Source: a bacterium
GTDB lineage: Bacteria > Arandabacterota > Arandabacteria > Arandabacterales > Arandabacteraceae
Assembly (NCBI GenBank): GCA_025774845.1
Contig: JALGZP010000010.1
Location: forward strand, 1 to 46,091
DNA length: 46,091 bases
Reading direction: 5' to 3'
Of the stretch, positions 1 to 8,040 are shown piece by piece; position 1 is the stretch's first letter, and each line of letters starts with the position of its first letter. The notes under the pieces are model-generated. The model saw only the letters and a program-made list of their open reading frames with translations, searched no databases and was not told the origin of the DNA. The translations under genes and the position numbers were made by a program.

Positions 1-110
1 GTTGTACCCTGATGAGCTTTGATTCAATTGATGTTCACCCCTTTGTCGACGTGTTGTGCGAGAAAGCAGGCCTGCTAAGAGCTCCTGCAGTGATGCAGCC
101 AGGCCTTTTC
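1..110. other. Intergenic end of window
   Basis: This stretch lies downstream of the last minus-strand gene. I see no convincing gene in it. On the minus strand, just after the stop codon of the TPR protein, the arms AGGCCTG and CAGGCCT, flanked by GAGAAA and TTTCTC, could form an imperfect hairpin with a two-base bulge. No uridine tract follows, so I do not call it a terminator. Confidence 0.4.
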
Positions 111-1154
111 TCATTCCGAATCTTCCCATGGGAACACATAGTGGACCTTGCCTTCTGCCGGGTGATAGTGCATGCATGCCGCCACGACCGGGGGAACATC
201 ATCGATGAAACCCTCAGATTCGAGCACCTGGATCGAGTCAGGGAAGCACCCCATCTTGTCAAGGTACTGGCCCAGTTTTCGCTCAAGGTACCGTTTTGCC
301 CTCCCGGCATCCTGTCGGACCTCGGTTGTGCTGAGCACCGTCTGCGAGACGCCATCGAAGAAATAGGTCCCGCCAAACGGGTCATCCGGAACCATTTCCA
401 CCAGTCCCATCTCTACGAGTTCCCGAAGCCCGGACGGGAACCGGCCGGTTTGTGAGCGGAACCGTTCCACCAGTTCAGCAAGCACATCTCTCATCTGTTC
501 AAGCCGGATACAATTGATTGAGTAAAGAGCGCTCTCTCTGATCACACTGTTGCTGCTCGACCGGTAGATCTCTTCCCAGAGTGAAAGGGATAGATTAGTC
601 CTCCCCGCTCTTCTGTATGCGAATGCCGAGAAGCGTTTTGCTATGTCAGGTGATTCATCGAAACGTGAGGCCATCTTGAAGTAGTGGCCGGCTTTTACGT
701 CGTCATCCGCAGACGTGAAATACAGAAATCCCAGATCGAAGGGCAGCTGCCACTCACCGGGATTGCTGACCATACCTTTCTTAAGAAGCTGGATTCCTGC
801 GGCCGGTTGGCCCATATCCTGTGCCAGCACAAACGCCCCGAATCTGTATGCGCCAAGAAACTGTGGATCGAGGTCGGTTATAGTCGAGTATATATGTTCG
901 GCCAGTGGATAGTATCTGTCGTTCCGACGGTGCTCGCCATAATACTGTATCCCTTTCAGCCAGAGTAGATCGGATGCCAGCGTCCGGTATCCAAGGCTTG
1001 CGATCTGGAGGAACCGTCCCGAAGGGAAGTACGTGAGCTCCTCTTCGATGTCGCCGGCGTAACGTTCGTAATTGAGGGCAACGCTCAGCCCGTAGATCGT
1101 AACCATGATCCCGATAAGCGCAACCACGAGCACCAGTTTACGGACCCCTGTCAC
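111..1154 (-). CDS. TPR-like membrane-anchored protein with pseudopilin-like tail repeats
   Basis: This 347-residue protein begins with one hydrophobic segment (residues about 6-27) that probably anchors it in the inner membrane. Helical repeats of TPR type follow through about residue 220. The last third carries two blocks resembling the globular part of type II secretion pseudopilins: a G-R-F-P-S-G-L-R-E-L block ending in P-D-D-P-F-G-G, then a related C-F-P-D-S block. The GTG start overlaps the stop of the ABC permease by four bases (GTGA), so the three genes 2901-111 are translationally coupled. The context suggests an accessory of the ABC exporter or of the pilus. The exact function is unknown to me. 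Confidence 0.75.
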   Translation of the reverse strand: MTGVRKLVLVVALIGIMVTIYGLSVALNYERYAGDIEEELTYFPSGRFLQIASLGYRTLASDLLWLKGIQYYGEHRRNDRYYPLAEHIYSTITDLDPQFLGAYRFGAFVLAQDMGQPAAGIQLLKKGMVSNPGEWQLPFDLGFLYFTSADDDVKAGHYFKMASRFDESPDIAKRFSAFAYRRAGRTNLSLSLWEEIYRSSSNSVIRESALYSINCIRLEQMRDVLAELVERFRSQTGRFPSGLRELVEMGLVEMVPDDPFGGTYFFDGVSQTVLSTTEVRQDAGRAKRYLERKLGQYLDKMGCFPDSIQVLESEGFIDDVPPVVAACMHYHPAEGKVHYVFPWEDSE

Positions 1155-1930
1155 TTGAATTCCTTCCTCTCGAAGACCATGACCGCGATGATAAGGAAGG
1201 CCACCGTATAGAGCAGGGCATACGAGCTCGCAAATGCTACGTAGCGGAAGTCGATCGGTACGTCGTGTATCACCTTACTGCGTACGTTCAGGTACTCGAG
1301 ATTCGGCAGGGTGTAATACATTGCCCCTACGAACACCTTGACCGAACCAGATCCGAAGCGTGACGCGAGTTGCTTGAGGTCCCCGCTTGTGTGACCTATC
1401 AAGTACAGCAGTAGCGTGAATATCGCCCCCAGGATCGGGGAACTCAGGGTTGACATCATGATTGACAGCGCCGTCAGAAGCAAGAGCTCCATCCACGTAA
1501 GGAATACCGCCGTCAGGAGCTGCGGGGCGAAGCTGCCGGCTGCGATCCAGTTGACCACGACGAGTAAGACAGTCATCATGGCCATCAGCAGACTGACCGT
1601 TGCTGTGAGACCGGCGAACTTACCGATGATGAATTGCCATCTCTGGACCGGCTTGGCAATCACCGTATAGATCGTCCGCCTCTCAATCTCCCTGTACACA
1701 ATGCCTGTCCCGATGAGAACCGCGATCAGGAAGCTCAACACTGAGATTGCGGCGAGACCCATGTCCTGCGTTATGCGTTCCTGCTCGCCCAGCGACAGCG
1801 GGCCGATGATGAAACTGCCGGCCAGGATTGCGGCTCCGAAGATACCGACAGTTACAAAAAGCCGGTCGCGGACACCCTCTCTGAAGGTATTGCCCGCGAG
1901 AGCAGCGATTTTCGGAATCACTCTATTCAC
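1151..1930 (-). CDS. ABC-2 type transporter permease
   Basis: The 259-residue product has about six hydrophobic segments and the layout of ABC-2 permeases that pair with a separate ATPase. The segment around residues 75-95 (I-V-Y-R-E-I-E-R-R-T-I-Y) is typical of NosY/GldF-like permeases, which move unknown substrates across the inner membrane. The GTG start overlaps the ATPase stop by four bases, and the end overlaps the next gene by four bases, so the three proteins probably form one complex. The substrate cannot be read from the sequence. Linkage to pil genes suggests a role at the cell surface, but this is inference. Confidence 0.88.
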   Translation of the reverse strand: MNRVIPKIAALAGNTFREGVRDRLFVTVGIFGAAILAGSFIIGPLSLGEQERITQDMGLAAISVLSFLIAVLIGTGIVYREIERRTIYTVIAKPVQRWQFIIGKFAGLTATVSLLMAMMTVLLVVVNWIAAGSFAPQLLTAVFLTWMELLLLTALSIMMSTLSSPILGAIFTLLLYLIGHTSGDLKQLASRFGSGSVKVFVGAMYYTLPNLEYLNVRSKVIHDVPIDFRYVAFASSYALLYTVAFLIIAVMVFERKEFK

Positions 1931-2901
1931 CCCGTTGTCTGCAGAACCCTCTGAATTCGTGATTTCTCGTCCTCCGGTTCGCCTACGGGAGATTGAACCT
2001 GGCTCATGAAGTAATCCTCAAGCGTCTGTCTTTGCGGGATCACTGCGGATATCTTCGCGCCGGAGGCGAGCAGTACGCCCACGGCCCGGTTCACATCAGC
2101 GTCCGGTGTGAGCGAGATCACGATCTTCTCTCCGCGCTTTGTAACCTCTCCCAGTCCGAGCGCTGCAGCTTTCCCCATGTCGAGACCGTCAACCTGAATC
2201 TCCACACACCTGGTAGTCCCAAGACGCACTTCCGCAATAGTAGCGACCTGCAGTATCTTGCCCTGGGACAATATGCCCACACGATCGCAGATTCTTTCTA
2301 CGTCCTGAAGGATGTGGGAGCTGAAGAAAACGGTCTTTCCCCGTGATTTCTGCTGAAGGATGAGATCGCGGATCTCCCTCCGGCCGACAGGGTCAAGCCC
2401 TGAGAGCGGCTCATCCAGCATGATGATGTCAGGGTCGTTGATAAGTGCCTGGGCCAGTCCCATCCGCTGCAGCATCCCCTTTGAGAACGTGGAAAGAGTC
2501 GTGTGCCTGAACTCAGTGAGTCCGGTTGCATGAAGCAACTTTTCCGCCCGCCGCCGCAGCGGTTTCTTCTTTATACCACAGACGCTTCCGTAGAATTCGA
2601 GCAGTTCGATGGCACTCAGGTGTTGATAGAAGTAAGGGTGTTCGGGAAGAAACCCGATTCTGCTCCTGATCTCAGGTGAGGTCGACTGTCTACCGAAGCA
2701 GGTAATGCTCCCGGAAGAAGCCCGCAGCAGGCCGAGAGCCAGTTTAACCGTGGTTGTCTTGCCGGCGCCGTTGGGTCCCAGGTAGCCGAATATCTCACCC
2801 TGTTCCACCTCGAAGCTGACCGGCCCCAACGTATAAAGGTGGCGTCCGATCAGGCTTGACCGGAACACCTTTGAGACTCTGTCGAAACTGAGCACCGACA
2901 T
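1927..2901 (-). CDS. ABC transporter ATP-binding protein
   Basis: I chose the ATG at 2901 (324 residues) because AGGGG lies eight bases upstream and the protein then begins M-S-V-L-S-F-D-R-V. A longer frame reaches 3054, but it would run through the intergenic region next to the pilin terminator. The product shows a Walker A motif (G-P-N-G-A-G-K-T-T), the ABC signature (F-S-K-G-M-L-Q-R), Walker B (I-I-M-L-D-E-P) and the switch histidine (F-F-S-S-H). A C-terminal extension of about 80 residues is typical of ABC-2 export ATPases of the CcmA/NatA/GldA type. It is coupled to the permease gene that follows. Confidence 0.92.
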   Translation of the reverse strand: MSVLSFDRVSKVFRSSLIGRHLYTLGPVSFEVEQGEIFGYLGPNGAGKTTTVKLALGLLRASSGSITCFGRQSTSPEIRSRIGFLPEHPYFYQHLSAIELLEFYGSVCGIKKKPLRRRAEKLLHATGLTEFRHTTLSTFSKGMLQRMGLAQALINDPDIIMLDEPLSGLDPVGRREIRDLILQQKSRGKTVFFSSHILQDVERICDRVGILSQGKILQVATIAEVRLGTTRCVEIQVDGLDMGKAAALGLGEVTKRGEKIVISLTPDADVNRAVGVLLASGAKISAVIPQRQTLEDYFMSQVQSPVGEPEDEKSRIQRVLQTTG

Positions 2902-3011
2902 GTGGATATCCCCTGGAAATGCTTCTTCGATCCTATGCATATATTCGGCAGGTCTTGTAGATTTCTTTAGACTTTGCGCGGTCCCGGGCCACCTCCCGGG
3001 TACAAATAAAG

Positions 3012-3041
3012 AAAAGGTGGCAGCCGAAGCTGCCACCTTTT
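3012..3041 (-). terminator. Rho-independent terminator after the pilin gene
   Basis: Two perfectly complementary 13-base arms (3012-3024 and 3029-3041) enclose a four-base loop. On the minus strand the loop reads TTCG closed by a C-G pair, which is the very stable UUCG tetraloop. The right arm ends in TTTT, followed by CTTTATTTG. It lies about 20 bases after the pilin stop codon and should separate pilin transcripts from the ABC operon downstream. Confidence 0.95.
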
Positions 3042-3060
3042 GTTCGAAGTCCACATCCAG

Positions 3061-3483
3061 CTACATACCGGTCGTCAGTTGGAGCGTGAGCATTGCCGAC
3101 TTGCCGTAACCTTTGATAACGTAGTCTGTAGTATTCGCCGGATTGGCTCCGAACACACCCTGCGCAGCGGGATCAGCGTCAAACGTTGCCACTGTCGCAG
3201 CGCCCGTAAACGGGTTGTCCGGATAAGCATCGTCCGGACAAAGATCCTGGACGGTTTCCCCGCCGGGAGTCGTCGATATCGCGGCATCAGGATAAACACC
3301 GTCGCTCTGTACGGAGAAATCCTCAAACGCGAGCTGGAAAGTGTGCATGTTTGACTTGACGCTGGCCTCTTTCGCCCTATCTTGCATGCTTATGAAGTTG
3401 GGAATCGCTATCGCCGCCAGAATACCTATGATGACGACAACGATCATCAGCTCAATCAGAGTAAAACCCTTCTGGTTGAACAT
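3061..3483 (-). CDS. pilA: Type IV pilin major subunit (PilA-like)
   Basis: The 140-residue prepilin has a short leader ending in K-G, then F-T-L-I-E-L-M, the classic cleavage and N-methylation site. Cleavage after Gly6 and the glutamate at mature position 5 are expected. The hydrophobic helix spans residues 7-30. Two cysteines are not evident in the C-terminal part, so the usual disulphide loop of Pseudomonas-type pilins is absent; the short form resembles Geobacter-type and pseudopilin-like subunits. A very strong ribosome site (AAGGAGGTGA) sits seven bases upstream. The gene has its own sigma-54 promoter and terminator, as expected of a highly expressed major pilin regulated by the neighbouring PilSR pair. 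Confidence 0.93.
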   Translation of the reverse strand: MFNQKGFTLIELMIVVVIIGILAAIAIPNFISMQDRAKEASVKSNMHTFQLAFEDFSVQSDGVYPDAAISTTPGGETVQDLCPDDAYPDNPFTGAATVATFDADPAAQGVFGANPANTTDYVIKGYGKSAMLTLQLTTGM

Positions 3484-3504
3484 TGTGTCTCACCTCCTTC
3501 GCTC

Positions 3505-3519
3505 AGGCTCAATGAGCCT
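3505..3519 (-). repeat. Short inverted repeat in the pilin leader
   Basis: Two seven-base arms around a single central base form an almost perfect palindrome (AGGCTCA and TGAGCCT). In RNA this gives a six-pair hairpin with a three-base loop. It lies in the predicted 5' leader of the pilin mRNA, about seven bases above the Shine-Dalgarno sequence. It could stabilise the message or bind a regulator. Confidence 0.55.
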
Positions 3520-3544
3520 TGATTAGACTCAACCTCTTCTATAT

Positions 3545-3560
3545 AGCAATGTCCGTACCA
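3545..3560 (-). promoter_or_regulatory. Sigma-54 promoter of the pilin gene
   Basis: On the minus strand the site reads TGGTACGGACATTGCT. It has GG and GC separated by exactly ten bases and matches the -24/-12 consensus TGGYACR-N4-TTGCW at every defined position. Transcription should start near 3534, leaving a leader of about 50 bases before the pilin ATG. The sigma-54 activator gene lies immediately upstream, as in other PilR-controlled pilin genes. Confidence 0.88.
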
Positions 3561-3655
3561 GAAACCGAGAGTCGGCAAGTTTCTCGAAGGCGTTGACATT
3601 ACTGCACTTCGAGTCACAGCTCCTGGCAACCAGGACACACCACATCCGCTTTGAA

Positions 3656-3668
3656 TTGCACATCGCAA
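3656..3668 (-). promoter_or_regulatory. Candidate activator site (TTGC-N5-GCAA) upstream of the pilin promoter
   Basis: This is an inverted repeat of TTGC and GCAA separated by five bases. It is centred about 100 bases above the -24 element of the pilin sigma-54 promoter and begins just after the pilR stop codon. The same arrangement, with the same flanking CG, occurs above the pilB sigma-54 promoter. The position is typical for an enhancer site bound by a sigma-54 activator. The assignment to PilR is inference. Confidence 0.5.
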
Positions 3669-3670
3669 CG

Positions 3671-5068
3671 CTAAGAGTTGTCTTTTGCACTTTCTACCTG
3701 CTCGCCCACAGTCTTGTCGCAACTGTACCGCTGGAGTTTACGGTACAGGGTTGACGCGTTTATCCCAAGAATGTCCGCAGCCCTTTTCTTCCGCCAGCCC
3801 GTCTCCTCGAGTATCTTCAAGAGGTACTCCTTTTCGAGCTCTTCAAGCGTAAGATTGCTGGTGGCAACTACGGAACCTCTCTTTCCGTTGGTCACGTATC
3901 TCAGCTTCTCCGGGATGTCTGCCGCCGTTATGCCTTCGCCTTCCTGCAAGATCACCGCTCTCTCAAGAACGTTTTCAAGCTCGCGTACGTTGCCGGGCCA
4001 GTCGTACCTGAGAAGAACCTCAAAGGCTTCCGGTGAAACCGTCTTCACAGGATTATCGGACGTCTTGCAGTAGGCATTGAGGAAATGTTCAACAAGTAGA
4101 GGGATATCGTCTTTTCTCTCCCGAAGAGGAGGAATGTGTATCGGTATCACATTGAGCCTGTAGAACAGATCCGCCCTGAACTTTCCGGTCTCGACATCCT
4201 GCTCGAGATCGGAGTTGGTCGCGGCTATGAGCCGGACATCGACCTTGATCGGTTTGATCCCGCCAACGGGTATGATCTCCCGTTCCTGCAGGACCCGGAG
4301 CAGCTTCACCTGGATGGCGGGCGACGTCTCTCCCACCTCGTCAAGGAAGAAGGTTCCCCCTTTGGCCACTGTAAACAGACCTTCCTTGTCACGCACGGCA
4401 CCCGTGAACGATCCCCTTACATGGCCGAAGAGCTCGCTCTCCAATAGTGTCTCCGGCAGTGCGCCGCAGTTTATGGAGACGAATTGACCGTCAAGCCTGC
4501 TGCTCTTGTGGTGGATTTCACGAGCTATCAGCTCTTTTCCGGTTCCGCTTTCCCCGAAGATCAGGATCGTCGAGTCGGTAACCGCCACCTTGTCGACAAG
4601 AGATAAGACCTGTCTGAACTTCTCACTCTTGCCTATGATCGGTCTCTTCGTGAAACTCTTCTTCAGCTCCTGCTTGAGGAACCGGTTTTCCTTCTTAAGC
4701 GACCGCACCTCTATCGCCTTCTTGACCATCTGTTTGATTTCTTCGTTCCTGGCCTGTTTGAGGAGATAGGCAAACGCACCCTTGTTCACGGCGTCTATTG
4801 CGGTCTCCATCGATGCGTGCCCTGTCATGATGATTACGGGCACCTGGGGATCGATTTCCTTGATGGCCGACAGAACTTCTATACCGTTCATGCCCGGCAT
4901 CTTGACGTCTGTGATCACTACGTGGAAGCTTTCCTCCTTGAACTTCTCAATCGCGTCCTTGCCACATTCACACGCCGCAACCTCGTAGCGTTCTTTCCCC
5001 AAGAGGATTTTGAGAAACTCTCTCATCCCCTCTTCGTCTTCGACTACTAGAACTCTTTCATGCCCCAT
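3671..5068 (-). CDS. pilR: Sigma-54-dependent response regulator (PilR-like)
   Basis: This 465-residue NtrC-family protein has three parts. A receiver domain (about 1-120) carries the phospho-acceptor Asp54. An AAA+ sigma-54 activation domain (about 142-370) contains Walker A G-E-S-G-T-G-K-E at about 172-179. A C-terminal Fis-type helix-turn-helix lies at about 425-452. Two departures stand out: the loop that contacts sigma-54 reads GSFTGA (219-224) instead of GAFTGA, and the conserved Lys-Pro of the receiver is Lys104-Gln105. The start has GGAGTG upstream and lies six bases after pilS. It should activate the two sigma-54 promoters in this window on phosphorylation by PilS. Confidence 0.93.
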   Translation of the reverse strand: MGHERVLVVEDEEGMREFLKILLGKERYEVAACECGKDAIEKFKEESFHVVITDVKMPGMNGIEVLSAIKEIDPQVPVIIMTGHASMETAIDAVNKGAFAYLLKQARNEEIKQMVKKAIEVRSLKKENRFLKQELKKSFTKRPIIGKSEKFRQVLSLVDKVAVTDSTILIFGESGTGKELIAREIHHKSSRLDGQFVSINCGALPETLLESELFGHVRGSFTGAVRDKEGLFTVAKGGTFFLDEVGETSPAIQVKLLRVLQEREIIPVGGIKPIKVDVRLIAATNSDLEQDVETGKFRADLFYRLNVIPIHIPPLRERKDDIPLLVEHFLNAYCKTSDNPVKTVSPEAFEVLLRYDWPGNVRELENVLERAVILQEGEGITAADIPEKLRYVTNGKRGSVVATSNLTLEELEKEYLLKILEETGWRKKRAADILGINASTLYRKLQRYSCDKTVGEQVESAKDNS

Positions 5069-5074
5069 ACGAGA

Positions 5075-6796
5075 TCACTCCACTCTGGTTACTGAGGTTC
5101 CGGCAAGTCTGTCTGAAGACACCGCCCTCGCGGTACCTTGCTCAACTGTCATCTTGTCCAGAGGTAAATACACAGTAGCAACCGTGCCGACCTCCCTCGT
5201 GCTCTCTATCTCAAGTCTGCCGCCATGGTCCTCGACGATCTTGGCGGCGATTGCAAGACCCAACCCCGTGCCACTCTTCTTGCTTGTGTAGAACGGTTCG
5301 AAGATCCGGCCCAGGTCCTCCTCGTCAATCCCGGTGCCGTTGTCCTCAAAACTGATCCTTGCATAACCTCCGGCATGGCAGGAATCCGTGACCTCCAGCC
5401 TGATCTTTACTTCTCCCGGTCCGTCCAGGGCCTCAACCGCATTGATTGCGAGGTTGTAGAAAACCTGCTTCATGGTCTCCTCATCCACCCAGGCATCCGT
5501 TGCGGTGTCGGCGACGAGCTCTATTGAAGTCTGATCGCTGAAATGCGGATGGTTCCTCACAAGGCATACGACCTCGGACAGAATTGAATGGAGACAGACT
5601 TCGCGGAACTTGGCCGGACGCGAGCTCGCGAATTGCAGGAAGTAGTCTATCTTCTTCCTGAGTCTCTCAGACTCCTTGATCACGAGGTCGATTATCCTGC
5701 CGCTGTCACCCTCGGGCACCAGCAGGTCACGAAGCATCTCGATCGAACCGCAGATCGAAGCCAACGGCGTCCTGATCTCATGCGCGATACCGGCCGATAG
5801 CTCCCCAAGCGCTGCAAGGCGATCCGCAAGTCTGATCTTGTGAGCCATGGTCTTGACTTCGGTCAGATCCTGAAAGACCACAACTGCGCCTGAGGCGTTG
5901 TTCTCAGCCCCGCTCAAGAGCGAGACGCTGATACCCAGCGGGATCACCTTTCCCGTGGCCGTAGTCGCTATAACCTCACCCCTGTCCTCATGCGTGCCGT
6001 TTTCGACCGCGTCAACGATCTTCTTACAGAGTTCTGGGGTGACCGCCTCCATGATGTCCCGGATGTTCCGTCCCGTAGCCTGCTCGGGACGTATCCCGAG
6101 AATTCTGAAGGCAGACCGGTTGAACTCCGTAATAACACAGTCTGAATCCACGGTCACAAGCCCGCTGTTCATGCTTTCAATGATCAGGCGCGTGTCCAGC
6201 CTTGCCCGTTCGAGCTCGCTCGTCGTCCACCTGAGCTTTGCCCCAAAGAGCTTGATCCTGCGGGATACGTATCCGGCAAGTCCCGCAACCAGGTAGAAGA
6301 ATGTCACCTGGAGTGCGATATTCAAAATGGCGTACACGGGCCGGGACTGCCCCGCAGCGACAAAAGAGGAACCCTGCGAGTAAGCTCTCTCAAGCAGTGA
6401 GGCACCGGCAAAGAGCACCGACGAAAGCGTCGCCGCAATGACGGCGCCTCTCCCATGGAGCAGCACGCCAGCAAGAAAGATGGTGACCAGGAAGAAGATC
6501 GCCAGGTGACTCTGGGCCCCTCCCGTGAAGTAGACAATACCGCCCTCGATGACAAGATCCGCGATGAGCTGTGAGTAGATGAGCGGCTGCACGGGGTAGC
6601 CCGACTTGAAGACCAGCCACCAGATGGCGCTCAGCGGGAACACAACCAGAAGCAGACTGGCTATCGCGAGGCCGCCGGTGATATCAAGTCCGGCACCGGT
6701 AAGAAATGCCATTACGGACAAGGCTACGCCTATACAGATCACCCGCAGGATGATCATCGTACGGCACAGATTCCTTAAGTCCCGTTCTTCTACCAT
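5075..6796 (-). CDS. pilS: Membrane sensor histidine kinase (PilS-like)
   Basis: The 573-residue kinase has about six transmembrane segments in the first 180 residues and no large periplasmic domain, as in PilS. A PAS domain follows at about 203-315. The HisKA helix carries phospho-acceptor His339 in an A-H-E-I-R-T-P context. An HATPase domain with D-N-G-T-G-I-D and G-T-G-L-G-L-A boxes ends near residue 550. A short tail of about 25 residues is unassigned. It lies between pilC and pilR, with GGGAG before its ATG. In known systems PilS senses the pilin pool in the membrane and phosphorylates PilR; that role is inferred here from family and neighbours. Confidence 0.92.
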   Translation of the reverse strand: MVEERDLRNLCRTMIILRVICIGVALSVMAFLTGAGLDITGGLAIASLLLVVFPLSAIWWLVFKSGYPVQPLIYSQLIADLVIEGGIVYFTGGAQSHLAIFFLVTIFLAGVLLHGRGAVIAATLSSVLFAGASLLERAYSQGSSFVAAGQSRPVYAILNIALQVTFFYLVAGLAGYVSRRIKLFGAKLRWTTSELERARLDTRLIIESMNSGLVTVDSDCVITEFNRSAFRILGIRPEQATGRNIRDIMEAVTPELCKKIVDAVENGTHEDRGEVIATTATGKVIPLGISVSLLSGAENNASGAVVVFQDLTEVKTMAHKIRLADRLAALGELSAGIAHEIRTPLASICGSIEMLRDLLVPEGDSGRIIDLVIKESERLRKKIDYFLQFASSRPAKFREVCLHSILSEVVCLVRNHPHFSDQTSIELVADTATDAWVDEETMKQVFYNLAINAVEALDGPGEVKIRLEVTDSCHAGGYARISFEDNGTGIDEEDLGRIFEPFYTSKKSGTGLGLAIAAKIVEDHGGRLEIESTREVGTVATVYLPLDKMTVEQGTARAVSSDRLAGTSVTRVE

Positions 6797-6810
6797 CGTT
6801 CTCCCGCGCT

Positions 6811-8031
6811 TTACTCAGCCATGATTACGCTTACGAGCTTGAATATCGGAAGGTACATAGCAACGACCATACCTCCGACAACACCACCCATCATCACGAT
6901 CATGATGGGCTCGATCACCGATGTCATGGCGTCGACAGCACTATCGACCTCGTCGTCATAGAAGTCGGCCACCTTGGATAACATCTCATCCAGGGCACCG
7001 GTTTCCTCTCCAACAGAGATCATCTGTACAACCATCGGAGGAAAGACCTCCGACTCCCTCAACGGACCGGCAATCGTCTGCCCGGACGAGATGCTTGCCC
7101 GTGTTTTGACCACCGCGTTCTTTACTATCGTGTTTCCGGCTGCCTTCGCCGTTATGTCGAGTCCCTCGAGTATCGGTACACCACTGCTCACCAGTGTCCC
7201 CAGCGTTCTTGTGAAACGCGCAATCGACGCCTTGAGCAAGACATCTCCCAGAACCGGTACCTTGAGCGTCACCCTGTCAATCACTGCCTTGCCGTTCTGG
7301 GTGGAGTAGTACTTCCTGATACCGAAAACGCCTCCGACGATCATTCCAGCGAGCAACCACCATTTGGTCCTGAGGAAAGAACTCATAGCCATCACGATCT
7401 GGGTCATCGCGGGGAGCTCGCCACCGAAATCGGCGTACATCTTTGCGAACGTCGGAATAATGAACACCAGCATGAAAGCGGTTGCCGCTATCGTTACGAC
7501 GAGCACGACCAACGGATACATCATCGCGCTTCTTATTTTGCGCTTCAGGCTGTCCATCTTCTCCAGGTAGCTCGCAAGACGCGCAAGAATCACGTCAAGC
7601 ACACCACCGGCCTCGCCTGCTTCCACCATGTTGACGTAGAGATCGGTGAAAACCGCAGGGTGCCTTGAAAGTGCGTCCGCGAGAGTCGATCCCGCCTCCA
7701 CATCTCTCATGGTCTGGGTAATCAACTTCCTGAAGTGGTCCTTCTCGGCCTGTTTCCCGAGGATGTCGAGACACTGAACAAGCGGCAGACCTGAGTTGAT
7801 CATTGTGGAGAACTGCCGTGTGAATACCGCGAGATCCTTGGTGGAGACACCTCTCTCCCGGCTGATTCCCAGCGTCAGACCCTTCGCCTTCTGCCTGGCC
7901 GAGGTCATGATCACACGCTTCTTTTTCAGGCTGAGTATGAGATCGGCTCTTGAGCCGGCCTGCATCTCCCCGCTGATTATGTCTCCTGCTGCTGTCTTAC
8001 CCTTCCAGACATACGTCGTTGCCAAGATCAA
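6811..8031 (-). CDS. pilC: Type IV pilus inner-membrane platform protein PilC
   Basis: This 406-residue protein has two GspF/PilC domains, each about 120 residues (roughly 70-190 and 275-395). It has the expected membrane segments near residues 170-190, 220-240 and 375-395, and the motif E-A-G-E-A-G-G in the first domain with E-E-T-G-A-L-D in the second. It forms the platform to which the PilB and PilT motors dock. No ATG is available at the start: TTG at 8031 or TTG at 8025 must be used. AAAGGGGG upstream fits 8025 slightly better in spacing. It follows pilT by nine bases. Confidence 0.95.
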   Translation of the reverse strand: MILATTYVWKGKTAAGDIISGEMQAGSRADLILSLKKKRVIMTSARQKAKGLTLGISRERGVSTKDLAVFTRQFSTMINSGLPLVQCLDILGKQAEKDHFRKLITQTMRDVEAGSTLADALSRHPAVFTDLYVNMVEAGEAGGVLDVILARLASYLEKMDSLKRKIRSAMMYPLVVLVVTIAATAFMLVFIIPTFAKMYADFGGELPAMTQIVMAMSSFLRTKWWLLAGMIVGGVFGIRKYYSTQNGKAVIDRVTLKVPVLGDVLLKASIARFTRTLGTLVSSGVPILEGLDITAKAAGNTIVKNAVVKTRASISSGQTIAGPLRESEVFPPMVVQMISVGEETGALDEMLSKVADFYDDEVDSAVDAMTSVIEPIMIVMMGGVVGGMVVAMYLPIFKLVSVIMAE

Positions 8032-8040
8032 CCGCCCCCT

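Noticed and set aside
2983-3000. Second terminator below the pilin gene
   Set aside because: CCCGGG occurs twice with a six-base spacer and could pair, but no T tract follows; the stronger terminator at 3012-3041 is sufficient.
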